Positions 25,530-38,811 of a stretch of DNA of 64,000 bases are shown one piece after another (the first letter of the stretch is position 1; every line of letters starts with the position of its first letter). The notes under the pieces are model-generated. The model was not told where the DNA came from and made no database searches. It saw only the letters and a program-made list of their open reading frames with translations. The stretch covers positions 9,963,001 to 10,027,000 of the forward strand of contig NC_135149.1 of assembly GCF_050948215.1 (NCBI RefSeq), given 5' to 3'. The DNA is from Halictus rubicundus. Lineage: Eukaryota > Arthropoda > Insecta > Hymenoptera > Halictidae. Position numbers and translations under genes: made by a program.

Positions 25530-26462
25530 AGTCATGTGGTTTAATATTAATACAGTTATTATTCTGACTTGATATGACTGACTGTATGTTTCGTTGTCAG
25601 TGAAGAATGATGTCGGATTTTCCTTCGAGATAAAGCGTCGGACTATAGATCCCAGTGTCATAAAGCAACGCGAACTGAAATTTTATGCGGGATAAAGCGT
25701 CGAACAATGGATCTTGGAGTCGCGAAGAAACTGCCGGTTTAGAAGACAAAAAGAAGGAACGCACGATGTAGCCGTTCACGCTTCACCTTTTGCCGGAGAC
25801 TTAAGGAAATCCGTGCGCTGCCAAGAATTTATCGGCTGCCCTGTTCCGCCGCCCTCCACGTTATGTGAGAAAGAGGTCAGCCCATGGATGACGCAAACTT
25901 CCGCCTTTGGTGGATTTAAGTTTCTTATTAAACTCACGCGCGTTTGACCTGCCGCCGCCGTTGAACTTCCCGAATAAACTTAGCCTACTGTGTACAGGAG
26001 AACTCCCGCCCGCGCGCATCACCGTTTACGACGAGGATTACCTTGGAAGGTAACTGCTTAAAAACTTCCGTCTGCTTATTCCCCAAACTTCGAATTGAAT
26101 CGTTTTAATTAGGGTGGCGTAGAAGAACCGCCCTTGCTCGGTAGACCAGGCTAATGAATGCTAAACGGGGCCTCTGTGCCGGCTATCAGTCTAAAGTAGA
26201 ATGTTCCAGTCACTGGCCAGACGTCGGAAGCTCCGTCACAACGATAAAAAAATTCATTTTTCAAATTTATATCGGTACAAAACATTTAAGAAATAGCATT
26301 TATCGTACACCTATCTTCTAGATTATTTTATTATCAATAATTGTTGAGCTAACAATTTAAACTCATTCGATTATTTTGCAAGACATAATAGTATTTTGTA
26401 TTCTGTATTTCTCAATGAAAACGATTCACAAGACGGTCGATTACTGACTAGAAAATAGAAAT

Positions 26463-27535
26463 AAGTAGAATGTATCCATTCTTGGTCAGACATTAGGATG
26501 TGGGACAAATTATGGATTACATTTTCAATGAATCTTCAAGCACAAGCTAGTCAGCAACTCCAATCGTTTTGGGATATAAGAAGAGGAAACTGTGATTAAG
26601 TAGAACAGACTTGCTATGGTCAGACACGATCCTCAAACCAATTGAATTTATGCCTCTCTGTGTAGCAGTGAAGACCACAGTCTAATTCGACATAATTGTT
26701 CTCAGTATTGCTGTCAGTTTATACTCATTCAATTATTGTTTAATTATTGTCCAAATTCTATAGTCAAAGATATTTATGAGTTGACTCAATGAACAAAACA
26801 ATAAAATAAAACGGAACGAAACTATAAAACAATGAAATTTCAACTCGAAACATTTGATTCTAAGATTAGATTCGTAAGACTGTCGATTGTCGAACATACG
26901 ATGAAATTAAGTAGAATAAATCCTCCTCTGATCAGACATTATGAGGACACTGTCGACTACATTTCCAATGTAGCTTGGAAGACAATAAGCCAATTAGTAA
27001 TTCTAGCCGTGATGGAATATACGAAGAGGAAACATTGATTAAGTAGAATGGCTTTGCTATAGCCAGATAGGATCCTCAAACAAATTGAATTCATGTCTCT
27101 CCGTGTAGCAGTGGAGACTATAATCTTATTGGGAGAGCCATATTTGAATTCTCAGCAGTTACGTAGAATTTCGCTGGAATTTACTCGGCATGCATCGAAT
27201 AGGCGTATCTCTGTAGTATGTATTTTCTTTAAGTAGAATACTGCAGATCCTGATCAGAACTTGATCCGTGAACAGGAATCAAACTTGTACGAGTTTCATG
27301 GAGCCAATGCAACCTCCAAGAATGTAATAGCCGACTGTAACGTAACACCCGAGGGGAGACTTGGAATTAAGTAGAATGTATCAGTGTTTGGTCAGACGGT
27401 GGAATCCGAGCCCAACTATCGATTAAATCTGCATGGAATCTTGGAAGACAATACACGAATCTGCAGTTGTAGTGCTTCTGAGATGTACGAACAGGAAACT
27501 ATGCTTAAGTAAAATGCCCTTGCCTTTGGTCGCAC
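26463..27535 (+). repeat. Array of seven AAGTAGAAT...GGTCAGAC cores in about 450-bp higher-order units
   Basis: Cores of 28-29 nt begin at 26463, 26598, 26909, 27041, 27231, 27369 and 27507. Intervals are 135, 311, 132, 190, 138 and 138. Flanking sequence also repeats: gaagaggaaac precedes the 26598 and 27041 cores and an acaggaaac variant precedes 27507, while gatcctcaaac and gtgtagcagtg follow the first two. Equivalent cores recur about every 445-465 bp. The core ends are conserved and the 10-12 middle bases vary. Function unknown. Confidence 0.85.
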
Positions 27536-29508
27536 GTGGTTCATAAACGAGTCGAGTTTGTTTCGCGGATGGAAAAATTTTGTTAACACTCACATAGAAA
27601 GAAACAATTAAAATGTACTAAAATCGAACTGAACTTGAATACTTGAATATATTACATAAATTGTCATATAGATGTGGATAGTGATGTGAACTGCAAAATC
27701 ATGCCAGAGCCGTGTTACGAAATTACAATAGGAGCAACCACTGATCGTATTAAACAACGAATGTCTTCGAAGCAGCATCACGAAATATAATTCGAATTAT
27801 TTGATCTGCCGTGTATCGAGAACGTTGGTACAATGATCATTTCATTTAACTAATGATGCTTACCCGTGTAATGAAATTATTCTGTATTTGGCAACGTGTA
27901 CTACGGATAACATAACCGCAGATACATACATCCCGTGAGAATAACAAATGCCGCAAACTATGCTTTACAAGCTCCTGTTTCGAAATTCAACAAGCTTTCA
28001 TGATAATCAAATACTAGCTCATCACGGTAGCCAAATTTCGATACTGCCAAACACGATTAATCGAAACATGAAATTTGATAAGATACTTACTTGCACAGCG
28101 TCCACTATATAATATTATAATTAGAATGATTAAATAGATGCAAACTTGAAGATTTGTGGACTCAGTCAAATGGTAAACTGATCCGTCAAACAATGTTAAA
28201 AAATGTGTTAATGTAAATGTTAAAAATGTTGGCTTAGAAAATTTGGCGAAATTTGGGAAGCAATCCATTTTGCATTTGAGAAAACTACGGAAAGTAATCC
28301 TCCTTTTTTAACTATACCAACACTTTTCTAGTCGTACTTTTTGTTCGTCTTTACCTCGTGAATACGTGCTCATTGAGATAAATGTAAAACCATACATCGA
28401 CTGACTATGGAAGAACAATTTTACTCGTGCTCTCCCACCTTCGTCGAAACCTTAACTCACTACAATCAAGGATGCAAAACTGCTTCGTAATTAAAGCGCT
28501 TACTTATTTAAGACGTAAAATGTCTAGAAAAAAAGGCGCAGCGTAACATAGCGTGACAGTCAAGGCCAAATGCCTGCCGGCTACCTTAAGTGCATCGAAA
28601 GTTCAACTAAATTCAATCGAATTTCGTCTATTTTAGAGATAAATAGAATTGATGTAATAAAAGAGAAGTGATTTATGACTGGACCATATCCATGGATCAA
28701 ACGGATTCAGCTTCCAATAAGATCCACGACGCGAACGTATCATAAATTCAGCCTAATCCGGAAAAGATGAATTCAAATTCTCAACGACCTACAATTTTCT
28801 GCGCCCGGGCTCTCTGTTTTCACCACTTTAAAGTTTCAATATCGAAAAGTAAAAGCAATTTTCCTGAGTTAAAACATTCAGCCACCACGACTCGAGAGAT
28901 CTTATCTCTGCGAGGTCCAATTTATAGTCCGACTTCAGCGTTTCCCATTCAAACCAGATAAGGGAACAAGCTGATTGCGTTAATGATGTCGCCATTACAG
29001 TTTTACGGTTCTTCTTATCCCCGCTCGCCGCGTAGAAACCACTTACTGTAATTGGTCCACCGCTCTTTCTCCCAGGATCAAAAACTTCTGGGGGGAGAAA
29101 CTATAAACTACCGTGACGACGTACAACCACTTATTGCTATTGCGCCCGGCTAATCTGTACTGTTGCACAACCGGTGTCCTGGATCCTTCTATCTTCTCCT
29201 TCTTCTCTTTAACACTCCTTAACCGCGACTCTTTTGTCTTTTTAAAACTATCAACGTCGAAGTGAACTAATGGAAAGACGGCTTTTTGTGATATCCGTAT
29301 CTTTCTCTTTTTGTTTCGCGATTTTCGTGATTTTTCTGAGCACTGCACTGCTCAGACAAATCTACTCCATTTCATTTGCGACTGGACTGCGGATTTGCTG
29401 CATTTATGTTAAAAATGAGTAGATGCAAATTAAAGCAGGATTAAAAGAATTTAAGAGCTTCATTGTCTTAGTCCCAGCTTATCAAAATTATTAAAAGAAC
29501 AAAGAAAA

Positions 29509-30540
29509 TTCTGTTTAACTAAAGTCCTTTATTCTCTTTCGACAACTCGATACTCAATACTTCGTTAACGTACTCGCGACACTCGGTCTTCTGACTCTCG
29601 CTCTACTGACACAGCATCCCTCGCATTCGCCACACTTTGGCCCAAACAGATTCCCTTTCACGCCGGACCCAAACACGTTGGCGCCACGATGTCGCCTCCA
29701 CAGTCACTCTAAACAATCTGTTCCGTCGCAAGGAACAGTTCGAGTGGGATTTGCCTCCGGACGATTATTTATGATACGCTCGTGACTAAGTGATCACCTT
29801 CAACGATCATTCAAGTCACAGCCTGCCTTTCGTTTGTTTTCACTTCCTATGGTTACGAGACGTCATAAATCAAGTCCTTACGAAGGATCACCCAAACCAA
29901 AAGGCACTGTTCTAAAGTGTCGAGGATCAGCCTTTTTGAGAAACCGGCATCAGCTTACGCTCTCCAGGGCAAGGCCCACTTAGCTCACCTAAACAGGGTG
30001 ACAACCAATCAAGGATGCGCAGCAGAACCAATCAGTGCACTTCCTCTTCCATGAGGACCGCTCTCTCAATACATAGAGGAGCCTCACGAGACGGAAGAAC
30101 GGAAAAATCGACACCACTGTCGAGTTTTACTCAACCCGTAATACATTCAATTCTGAGTCTACTCGCAAACGGATCTCAGTCAGTCAAGATCCGATGCGAA
30201 ACCATTCAGTTCTGAGTCCAGTCGCAAACGGGTCTCAGTCAGTCAAGATCCGACGTGAAAAACCATTCAGTTCTGAGTCTAGTCGCAAACGGATCTCAGT
30301 CAGTCAAGATCCGATGCGAAACCATTCAGTTCTGAGTCTAGTCGCAAACGGGTCTCAGTCAGTCAAGATCCGACGCGAAACGCTCTCACAATCATACAAA
30401 CACAACAAATCAGACGAGACGAGAACCGACGCGTCTAAGGCAGGGCCTGCTAGATCAGCCTTACTGACGAATCCTCTAGCAGGTCTGGGATGAAACGCGC
30501 TTCCTAATCAATCCAATCATTCGAATGTTGAAAAGGCTGT
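29509..30540 (-). mobile_element. LTR-like region, retrotransposon remnant
   Basis: Read on the minus strand the left part has AATAAA followed by a T-rich tail and is similar in layout to the 45777-46222 block (the tttatt.tct motif, a gtactcgcgac-like stretch and ctgactctcg). CCAAT-type boxes occur around 30006-30036. A TGGCGCC palindrome lies at about 29690, where a primer-binding site could be. It also holds the 59-bp tandem array (30144-30381). No gag or pol coding sequence is visible and I cannot fix the ends, so this is a remnant at best. Confidence 0.3.
30144..30381 (+). repeat. Four tandem units of 59-61 bp, each with a small inverted repeat
   Basis: Units start at 30144, 30203, 30264 and 30323 (cattca(a/g)ttctgagtc). 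They alternate in two types, with ggatctcagtcagtcaagatcc (exact GGATCT/AGATCC arms) and with gggtctcagtcagtcaagatcc (one mismatch). This gives an ABAB pattern, meaning a dimer of about 120 bp was duplicated. An open frame runs across it only because units are similar. Confidence 0.9.
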
Positions 30541-32796
30541 TCAATATTAATTTGGCAGACAGTAAATATCGCCGGTATCGGGAGTGACGCGTCCGCGATC
30601 CAACCGGGCCCAAGATTTACAACTTTGAGTGGAAAAATCGTCCGCGTATCGCTTCTGAAATCCGCAACCGAACACAATCACTCTAACATAGTGTCACATT
30701 CAAAACCCTACATTATTGTTTTGCATAAAAATCCGCAATCTACTTGTGACAATTTAGAAAGTAAAATGTGACCAAGACGAATAACATATCTATAATTTCT
30801 ATGTAGATAGAAAATTTCAGGGAAGTCTCTCGTCATTTTCTGGTACAATGATTATATTAAAAACCAAGGTATCTAATAAAACAATGTGATATTACTCTTT
30901 CCGTTTTATTACTGTAGCATTTTTCAAACTGAAACTGATTTCGACTTCAAGGTCACTTCAAGTTCATGGCGTGTAAGTCATTGAACTCATTTTGACGTCG
31001 ACTACCACGTCGCGTTATACAAAATACATGTTAATATGCAAAAAAATGCGATGAGAAACCATTAAAATGACCTTCACAGAACTTTTTTATCTGCATCAGA
31101 TGCGCGTCTTAAAACCGTGTACATCCTATTTTTTCTTTCTTTCAATAGTAGCGGAAATAATTTAGATGCCCGAGTTAAAATTGGCGCCCTGTATATGGCC
31201 ATTGTTACCATATATGACTACTGCACTCGAGTAATCTGTATCGGTGCCCAACCAGTTTCTCGTAACACCTCAAGACAAGTCTACCCAATTTTCTTTATGA
31301 CAACATCTTCTGGTTCCTTCAGGTAAATTATTTTCACGAAAGTCTCTCGCTAGTTTCTCGTTCAATATTTCCGTACTGTATTCATTTTACCAGAGATACA
31401 CATCGCTTCGTTCTTATTATGCATATCAGATATACCGATCCGTCTGTTTAACAATATATCGAAACATCGGAATAACAAAGTAACAAGCGCGTATCACTGG
31501 AACATCGGATCGAGCTTAATAATATTCGTGATTACACCAAATTAAAACAATTTTCACAATCTGGGTTACAAGAAGCGAAGTCAAAGGGAGGGAAGCTTGT
31601 TTGCGAAAGGCTGTATCGGACTCAAAGCTGAAACTAAAAAGCTCATTAAACTTTATGAAACATGTTACGGTAGTAAATTTTAAATAGCCGGGCGTGTTAT
31701 AAATCCGGTGAAATTCGCAGTGTAATCAGGAGTTTGCGGAGCGGATATTAGCCGAGACAATAGCAGCCGGGAATTTGGCAAACAATTTAATGTACAAATT
31801 TAATAAGGGAAGGATAAACACATCAACTCGCGAGGTGTTCGATTAAATATTTCGGACCGCGTTCTCCGTGTTAAAGCCGAGTTTTCTCTCGGTCCGGGCT
31901 TTATTAAATTTTTGCTCCCAATAAGACGCGTTTATTTACCCGTAAATTTCAGAATAACCGCAATACCACGTATTGCAAGCTGTTTTTTAATACAATTATA
32001 TTTAAAAAGGTGAATTTACGGAACTGAGAAATAATTTGATTACAGTGCATGGAATGATATGAAATCACTCTTGTACAGAATGTTCCACAATTAATAGACA
32101 TCACAATGTGTACTTCAAGATTATTTTAATACCTTTCTTATAAATTGTATTTCATTCTTAAAACGTATTTTCATGAAGCAAAATGTGTTGTTAGCTTCTA
32201 CAACCGAATTTATAGTATTAAATTCAATCGTTTCCCACAATTCTAATTAATTTTCCAAATTGTCGAAAAGGATCGAATTGAAAATATTTTCATTTCATAT
32301 ATTACATTCTTACGAATGAAATAATAAAAAATATTAAAATAAATAATAAATGAAATAATAAAAATATTTAAATAATCTTGAAGTACACATTGTGCTGTCT
32401 ATTAATTTTGGGACATTTCGCACAAAGATCAGCGATTGCTATTACGAATACTAGAGGTGTTGACTACAAGTTTATCTGCTTCGATCAACGTTCACATCGG
32501 AACATTCAATGACACCGGTGGCTGCAGAGTAGGATATGTTGTAGGTGTAACTTGGCATAATTCAGTAGATCGATGGTACTATGGCTGTGAAATGCTATTA
32601 TTGTTCGATGAATTGCTGACTTGATGAGACTGTCCGGCCGCAGACTGCATGTTATCACGTCTCGAATGCCCGCTGCAAATAACACGTACCTCGAGCAATA
32701 TAGGGATCATAATTGCTTCAACGATAACGTGTTCTAACTTCTCCTAATAGATCAACGCAGTACAAATAGCGACACAACACCCATTGAGTTCGGTCT

Positions 32797-33218
32797 AAGT
32801 AGAAATAGTGGTGGTCAGACATATTAGCCAGACCATTGGAAATTCCGTTCCATTAGTTTCTAATACTCATTTTCTCATGAACAAACCTTCAAGCAGAACA
32901 ATATTTCCACACTCTTCCATTTAATTTTTGCTTGTAAACGCATTAAGTAGAAATGTCGAGTTACAATCAGACATTTCAGCAAGCTGCACTGAACTCGATA
33001 TGCTTTCAAATCTTATTCTCTGAACCGTCGTTTAATAAAATATTTCTAGACCCTCATTCTTGCGTGTAAAATATTAAGTAGAAATGGTCGATCGTGGTCA
33101 GACACATTAATCAGTCTTATTAAAAATCACGTGTACTTGATAAGTTTGTAAAAAATATCTTAGCAAGAAAAAAAGATCGTAAAAGGTATGAAGTAGAATC
33201 AGTAAATAGTAGTCAGAC
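32797..33218 (+). repeat. Array of four AAGTAGAA...GTCAGAC cores
   Basis: Cores start at 32797 (24 nt), 32945, 33076 and 33191 (28 nt each), spaced 148, 131 and 115 bp. They are the same core as at 26.5-27.5 kb, but the sequence between cores is only loosely repeated (cttcaagcagaac and attttctc/aacaaa stretches recur). All are on the + strand. Confidence 0.82.
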
Positions 33219-34375
33219 AAGCTACGCATCTGAATAATTGCGCTGCGCTTTCAAATCGTATTTTCTTAACAACAAATCTTCGTTTGTGTTTAGTTTACGC
33301 TTGCTCATTTACCCTTTACAGAAAGTATAACTTAAACGGTACACTTAAAAAACCGCACGAACGCTTGGAATATATTACTCAGACTAAACTCGATCCCCGC
33401 ATAAAAAGGATTAAATACATGCGGGGATTGCGAGCACAGTAACGCGGTAAAGTTGGCCGACTTTAAATCGGCCATTAGTTTTCTGGGAACTTAATCCTAA
33501 TCGACGAACAGCAACCTGGCGATTATCTCGTACAAGGGAGGTTCAAATTTTTCTAACGTCACGTGGCATCGTGAGCTTGGCGCGTCTCGCGAAACTGTTT
33601 ACCCTTTTCAGAGTGTCAGGGCTCCGCAGAACGTTCCATTGATCACCGCACTTTTTTTTCAATTGAAACCCTGGAATCGATTTTGCTTTCTCCCGTGGTA
33701 CGCAACAAAATGGAAGTAAAATTACCCACCGTGAACACGAATTCATGTCGCACCGATACACACCGCATCGGATCAATTTCGCGGTACCCTTCACCCTTGT
33801 GCGGGGATTGACAGACAAAACGATATCCGGCTTCCAATGCAAATATTAACAATTTGCGGTGTTTCACAGGAACGAAAACGGAATGGTATTTCGCCCCTGC
33901 CTCACGGCGCCGCGCGCCGCTCTTTTATATTTTTCATTGCTAATTGTAGACGGGTCGAAACTTTCGAATACTCCGGCTGAATTTCGATGGTAGTATATCA
34001 TGCAACGTACAGAGAATCCAAAGTATTTTCATACTATGTACGAAACACACTTGCACGAAGGATTGCAGAAAATGTCTGCTATTAACCACTCGCTTTTTAA
34101 TATCGAGTCTGATAATGGAGAATTCGCAATAAAACCAAGTGAAGATGAGTATTACTCGTCTCATTCGATTCGCAATGAAGTGCTGTTCGTCTTCTATAAA
34201 ATGTAGATATACAAAAAGATACGTACTGATATATAATAAATTCTTACAGTGGAAAATTAAGCTGTCTAATAACTGATTAAACATAATTGATCATGTCTTT
34301 TATAATCTCTTATTTGATTTCGCATTTTTATTGTACTTGTCTTTCATATTCATTAACAATCTCGGTTAAACGATT

Positions 34376-34752
34376 CAGTTAAACTTCACCTCTGGAATCC
34401 AGAAATGTTTAACTTCTTTTTATGTAATCCTGTAGATTTTAGTGAGAAAGTGCGAAAATCCAAGTTTCAATCCAAGGGGATCACTAGTTCAAAAATTATG
34501 CGTGTCGAAAGATGTGCGATTTTCAGTTGCTTAACGAGTGGAGCCGCTAAATGGCACTGCCGATAACGTAGAGCATCGATCTTTGAGAGGAAATATCTTT
34601 TCGGAAAATCGCACATCTTCACAAACGTAAAACCTTTGAACTAGTGATCTCCTAGGATTGAAACTTGGATCTTCGGCATTTTCTCGCCAAAATCTACAGG
34701 ATTTCATAAGAAAAAATTTTAAAATTTCTGGTTTCCTGAGGTAAAGTTAATC
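34376..34752. mobile_element. Foldback element, complete two-arm copy
   Basis: The left arm (gttaaacttcacctctggaa, then cctgtagattttagtgagaaa, caagtttcaatcc, gatcactagttcaaaaatta) is mirrored by the right arm (cctttgaactagtgatctcc, gattgaaacttgg, ctcgccaaaatctacaggat, ttctggtttcctgaggtaaa). The arms are about 150 bp with a GC-richer spacer. Six copies or half copies occur in the window. No coding. Confidence 0.8.
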
Positions 34753-35112
34753 CCACGATTGTGTTGCTCTGGGTAAGTCTGTTTGTTTCACGATAGAAGT
34801 TCGTCTTTCTGGAAATTAGAGGATGAAACTCGAGTATCAGGTAATAATGTAGATTTGTGCATCTCTATGAAGTCTACTGGTTCGTGTTATTTCTCTGAAA
34901 AATGAGTACATGTGCGCTAAGATACATTTTAGAATGTTCTAATATGAAGAAAATATACGACAGCGCGTTAATGGAGATACTATGCAAATTAACTGCCTCT
35001 TGGGAAAACTATATTTTATCTGGATACGTGATATAACTGTTCACTAGTCACCAAAATAAATAATATAATTCTCAAAGTCTTCAGATACAGTACACCCTGT
35101 TCTCATGCTCAG

Positions 35113-35395
35113 TTAACCCTTTGCACTCGTAGCCATTTTAACTCTAAAATGAAACATTTCTTCTTACCTAGAATATTTCCCTTCTATATATATAGAAAAA
35201 AAAAATGAAAAATATATGAAAAATATATTTTTTCATGCTATACATACGAAAATGGTGCAATTTACTCGTACAGTACTGAAATGTTTAGTAATTTATTAAA
35301 TACAAACAAATTTAATAATGTAAAAAATATTTTGAATAATGATACAGGAATCTTTAGTGGCGCCTTACAGTCGCCATTCGAGTGCTAAATGTTAA
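35113..35395. mobile_element. TTAA-flanked short element (uninterrupted copy)
   Basis: Starts TTAACCCTTTGCACTCG and ends CGAGTGCTAAATGTTAA, an imperfect inverted repeat of about 17 bp with TTAA at the outer edges. The interior matches both halves of the 21596-24086 copy, including the stretch around gaaatgtttagtaatttatt. The centre, where the mariner entered the other copy, is an A- and T-rich stretch with tatatata. Piggybac-type nonautonomous element by its ends. Confidence 0.8.
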
Positions 35396-37210
35396 TACTA
35401 TTCTAAGCCTATTGACATAAATTTTACTCTCCAAAGTAAATAATACAATCTTCAGCCTATTAATAAATCTCAGATACATATTCTACATGAAAAAGAAATA
35501 ATATAATCTCATCACTATTAAATACATTCTATTTTCATAAATGAACAATATCAGAATGAACAATTAAAATCTTCTCTCAAAAAATAAATAATATAACTCT
35601 CAAGAAACAATAAGAAGTATTTGAAGAATAAGTGACAGTATATTCTCAGTGAATTACCATGCACTGCTCATTGAAGGCCACTCAGTAAATGATATTCGAC
35701 GACGAGCAAAACTCTCAGAAGTCCATTCGCAAGTAAAAGCAGGCGTCAAAGCTATCTTTTCGGGCGGGCACGAAACATTAGTTTCTAAAAACTATCGTTT
35801 CGTGATCGCTCGAGAGAATGATGGCGCCGTGTGGCTCGCCTATTTCGCTTTTATCGAGGTATCCGGGGCGAGCCTGCAATTTCGCGCGGTTTGGACGCAG
35901 CCGGTCCGTTTCAATTAACGATAACGTCGTTCCGTCTCCTCACAAAGAGATTCGCAATTTCGCAGCGACCTCGGGATGCGTCGTGTCGGTCGGTAAAAAT
36001 GCAAACGTCCCGACACTGGAACACGTCTTGTCCGCGCGACACTCTCGCGATTAGTTTCGAACATGTTCCAACGTCGATGGGAAAGTATACAGATTATGAA
36101 CTCGCGTCAAAAAATTCCCGGAAAATCCGGCAGACATTGAAACGCTCCATTTGGCAACAGCTTGAATATCGCCCAAAGAAAAATGAAATGAACTGTAACA
36201 CGTGTGCCGTATCACACCAGCAGTGAAATTGGTTAATTGCATCCTGAACTTTTTACAAGAAGATTGTAGTACTTCCCGCATTTTTAATGCATAAAAGTCT
36301 TCGACAAAAATGTTAAGGTGCAGGGTTCAACCCTTTTATTATATCCTAGTCTCTTGCGACTATAGACAAATTTTCTGTACACTGATTTCTACTATGGTAT
36401 CGCAGAATAATCGTAAATATAGAATGTCTGTCTTTCTGTTCTTTAGAAGGAATTTTAGTTAATATTTGATTTCGGCAGTTTTAGAAACATCAGACTCTGA
36501 TATTTTTTATTCTGCAAGAATAGAGAGCTCCTGCAAACTTAATACAATTTATTGCCGATTGAATCATAATAAAATTGACAATTTAAAATCATTTGGTTTT
36601 CAATGTATTGTAAGTATTAATACAGAAAACAAAATATCTTTTAATGTCAGTTTCATTGGATTAAAAAGTTTAATAGAATCGATGAAACAAAGGATAATTT
36701 AAATGAAGTGCATCTAGGGTGATACACCCCTATTGCATTAATTTTTTTTTATTTTCTTTGTGTGCATTTATGTATCCATTTGATTTTGTTCCTTTCGCTG
36801 TGTGATCGAGGCGTTTTATTATTCTAACTGCCATTACCGTTGAACAAAGGCTCTGCTCGCGTAACCATAATGAAGAGACGAGGGTAGGTTCTTAGGTTTC
36901 ATGGTGGCTTATATGTTGCGCGGAGTACGAGAGGGTAACTTCACAAAGTTTGATCCATATCGGTCATAGGGTTTCCGAGCTAATAGGGAAAACATATACA
37001 TAGGCGTTGTACTTATTAAACTACCACAAAGTGTCAGGGGAGTGAACCTAAGAGAAGGGTCTTACGCTTTCAAAGGGCTGTTTCGCGGAATTTAGTCTAA
37101 ATGAACAAACGCTCACTATACTTAACTGTAGTCACCATCAGTATAAAACATTTCGTCAATTATTTAATGACAATAAACTTACATTAACAAAATGCGATCA
37201 CGTACTTTAA

Positions 37211-37457
37211 ACGATTATTTTTTATTATTGTCGTTCGCCCATTCATTTTTAAAAGAACCCTCACAATACTCTATGAAATAACAGTAGCCTGCTCTTTCAT
37301 TTGTCCTTTTCGTTAAAATTGTCAATATTGTAACTATAGAGAATTATTTCTTGTCATTATCAATTCATCCATTTATTTCTATAAAAATCCTCATAATATT
37401 TTATGAAATAACAGTAGCCTACTCTTTCATTTGTCCTGTTTGTTTAAATTTTCAATA
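37211..37457 (+). repeat. Tandem duplication, two units of about 123 bp
   Basis: Both units carry tatgaaataacagtagcct followed by ctctttcatttgtcct and tcaatattgtaa, with similar attattt-rich beginnings. The divergence is modest, so this is a comparatively recent duplication. Confidence 0.85.
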
Positions 37458-38456
37458 TTGTAATGAACGAAATATGTTTTATTGGAGTTGTATATAACTA
37501 CTGCATCATTGTTTCACCAACTTTTATAACGAATATCTACAATTACATACGAAATACCATTTATCTCTTCTTTTTATCTAAACTATCACTATTAAAACTA
37601 ATTCTTAGAATATAGTGTAATGTGTGAATTGAAGGAGATTGTTTTCGTCATTTTGCGAACTTTATAACCGAACCTTCACTTTCTCATGGAGGATTTGCCA
37701 CGATCGAACGATTCGCCTGCTCGCACAATGTTTTTCGCGAGCAGTAATGAAGAGAAGCGTTCGAGCGAGCCAAATTTGTCAGCCTGTTTGTTGGAGGAAG
37801 ACCTTTGGTTCATCGGTGGTATTCTTGCGGGTCCACGAGCAGTGTCCGTAGGAGATGAGTTTATGTAGCGAGAAACGAGTCCACGTTATCTTCAGCCGCG
37901 GTGCGAGCCAGGCTCTGGCTTCTCCACGGGACATTGCACGCCATTTTATCCATCGTGCTTTATGTTTTACCAACTGGCAAATACCCCGGGAACGAGGAAT
38001 ATGTTTATCAAACTTCCTCAGACCTAACCGTGTCCTTAATCATCGGTCACTTCTCTCCCTTCAAATTTTAGCAAATCCTCTCTTATTTCAAAATGAGACT
38101 TTGAACATTTAATTCTGGTTCACCGTGCTAATAATGACAACTGAGCTTAAAGATTCAATTTTCCCAATAATTCGCAAACGACTTCATTTCCCAATCGGTT
38201 GCCAAAGGCTTCATCTTCCAATATTTTACTTTTACTTACCAATGCAACCGTTACCAAGATAAAATATTTAAATTCATCATATTTTATTATTCTATTCATC
38301 TTTACCGGTTGCATGATGTGTTATTTTTATTTGATGAAAAATCATAAGGTAATAAAATAATTAGTAAAAATAATACCGTATATTAAACAATTAAATATAA
38401 TAAACCAGTACTGGAGTCACTAAACACAATAGAAGAGTGCGGACTATTTTAAAATA

Positions 38457-38811
38457 TTTCTGGACTTGTTAAAAATTTTTGTAAAAATTTATTATGTAAT
38501 CCTGTAAATTTTGGCGAGAAAGTGCCGAAAATGCAAGTTTCAATCCTAGGAGATCACTAGTTCAAAAATGATACATGTGTAAATTACACACAATACTCGT
38601 TAAACGACGCGCGACGGTCACTACATCCCAACATGGTGACAAAAACGCTGAAAATCGCACATCTTTGCGCACGAATAAGTTTTGAACTAGTGATCTCCTC
38701 GGATTGAAATGTGGATCTTCTGCATTTTCTCGCCAAAATCTAGAGGATTACATTTAAAAAAGTTAAAAGTTTCTGGTTTCTTGAGGGAAAGTTTAACCGT
38801 AGACTTCTTTT
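38457..38811. mobile_element. Foldback element, second two-arm copy
   Basis: Same family as 34376-34752. Left arm cctgtaaattttggcgagaa and gatcactagttcaaaaatg; right arm gaactagtgatctcctcgga, ctcgccaaaatctagaggat and gtttcttgagggaaagttta. The spacer contains cgctgaaaatcgcacatctt, also seen in the 34.4-kb and 49.9-kb copies. Confidence 0.78.

Noticed and set aside
26463..27535. CRISPR-like array (repeats with spacers)
   Set aside because: Spacers are 100-280 bp and uneven, the core is variable in its middle, flanks are co-repeated, there are no cas genes, and the DNA is clearly eukaryotic.
30194..30493. 99-residue frame with repeated Ser-Gln-Ser-Val-Lys-Ile-Arg
   Set aside because: Product of reading the 59-bp tandem units; not maintained outside them.
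30900..31200. Possible third mariner remnant (tcaaggtcacttcaagttc and ggcgccctgtata)
   Set aside because: Only one tip-like end and a short shared phrase; no mirrored end could be found.
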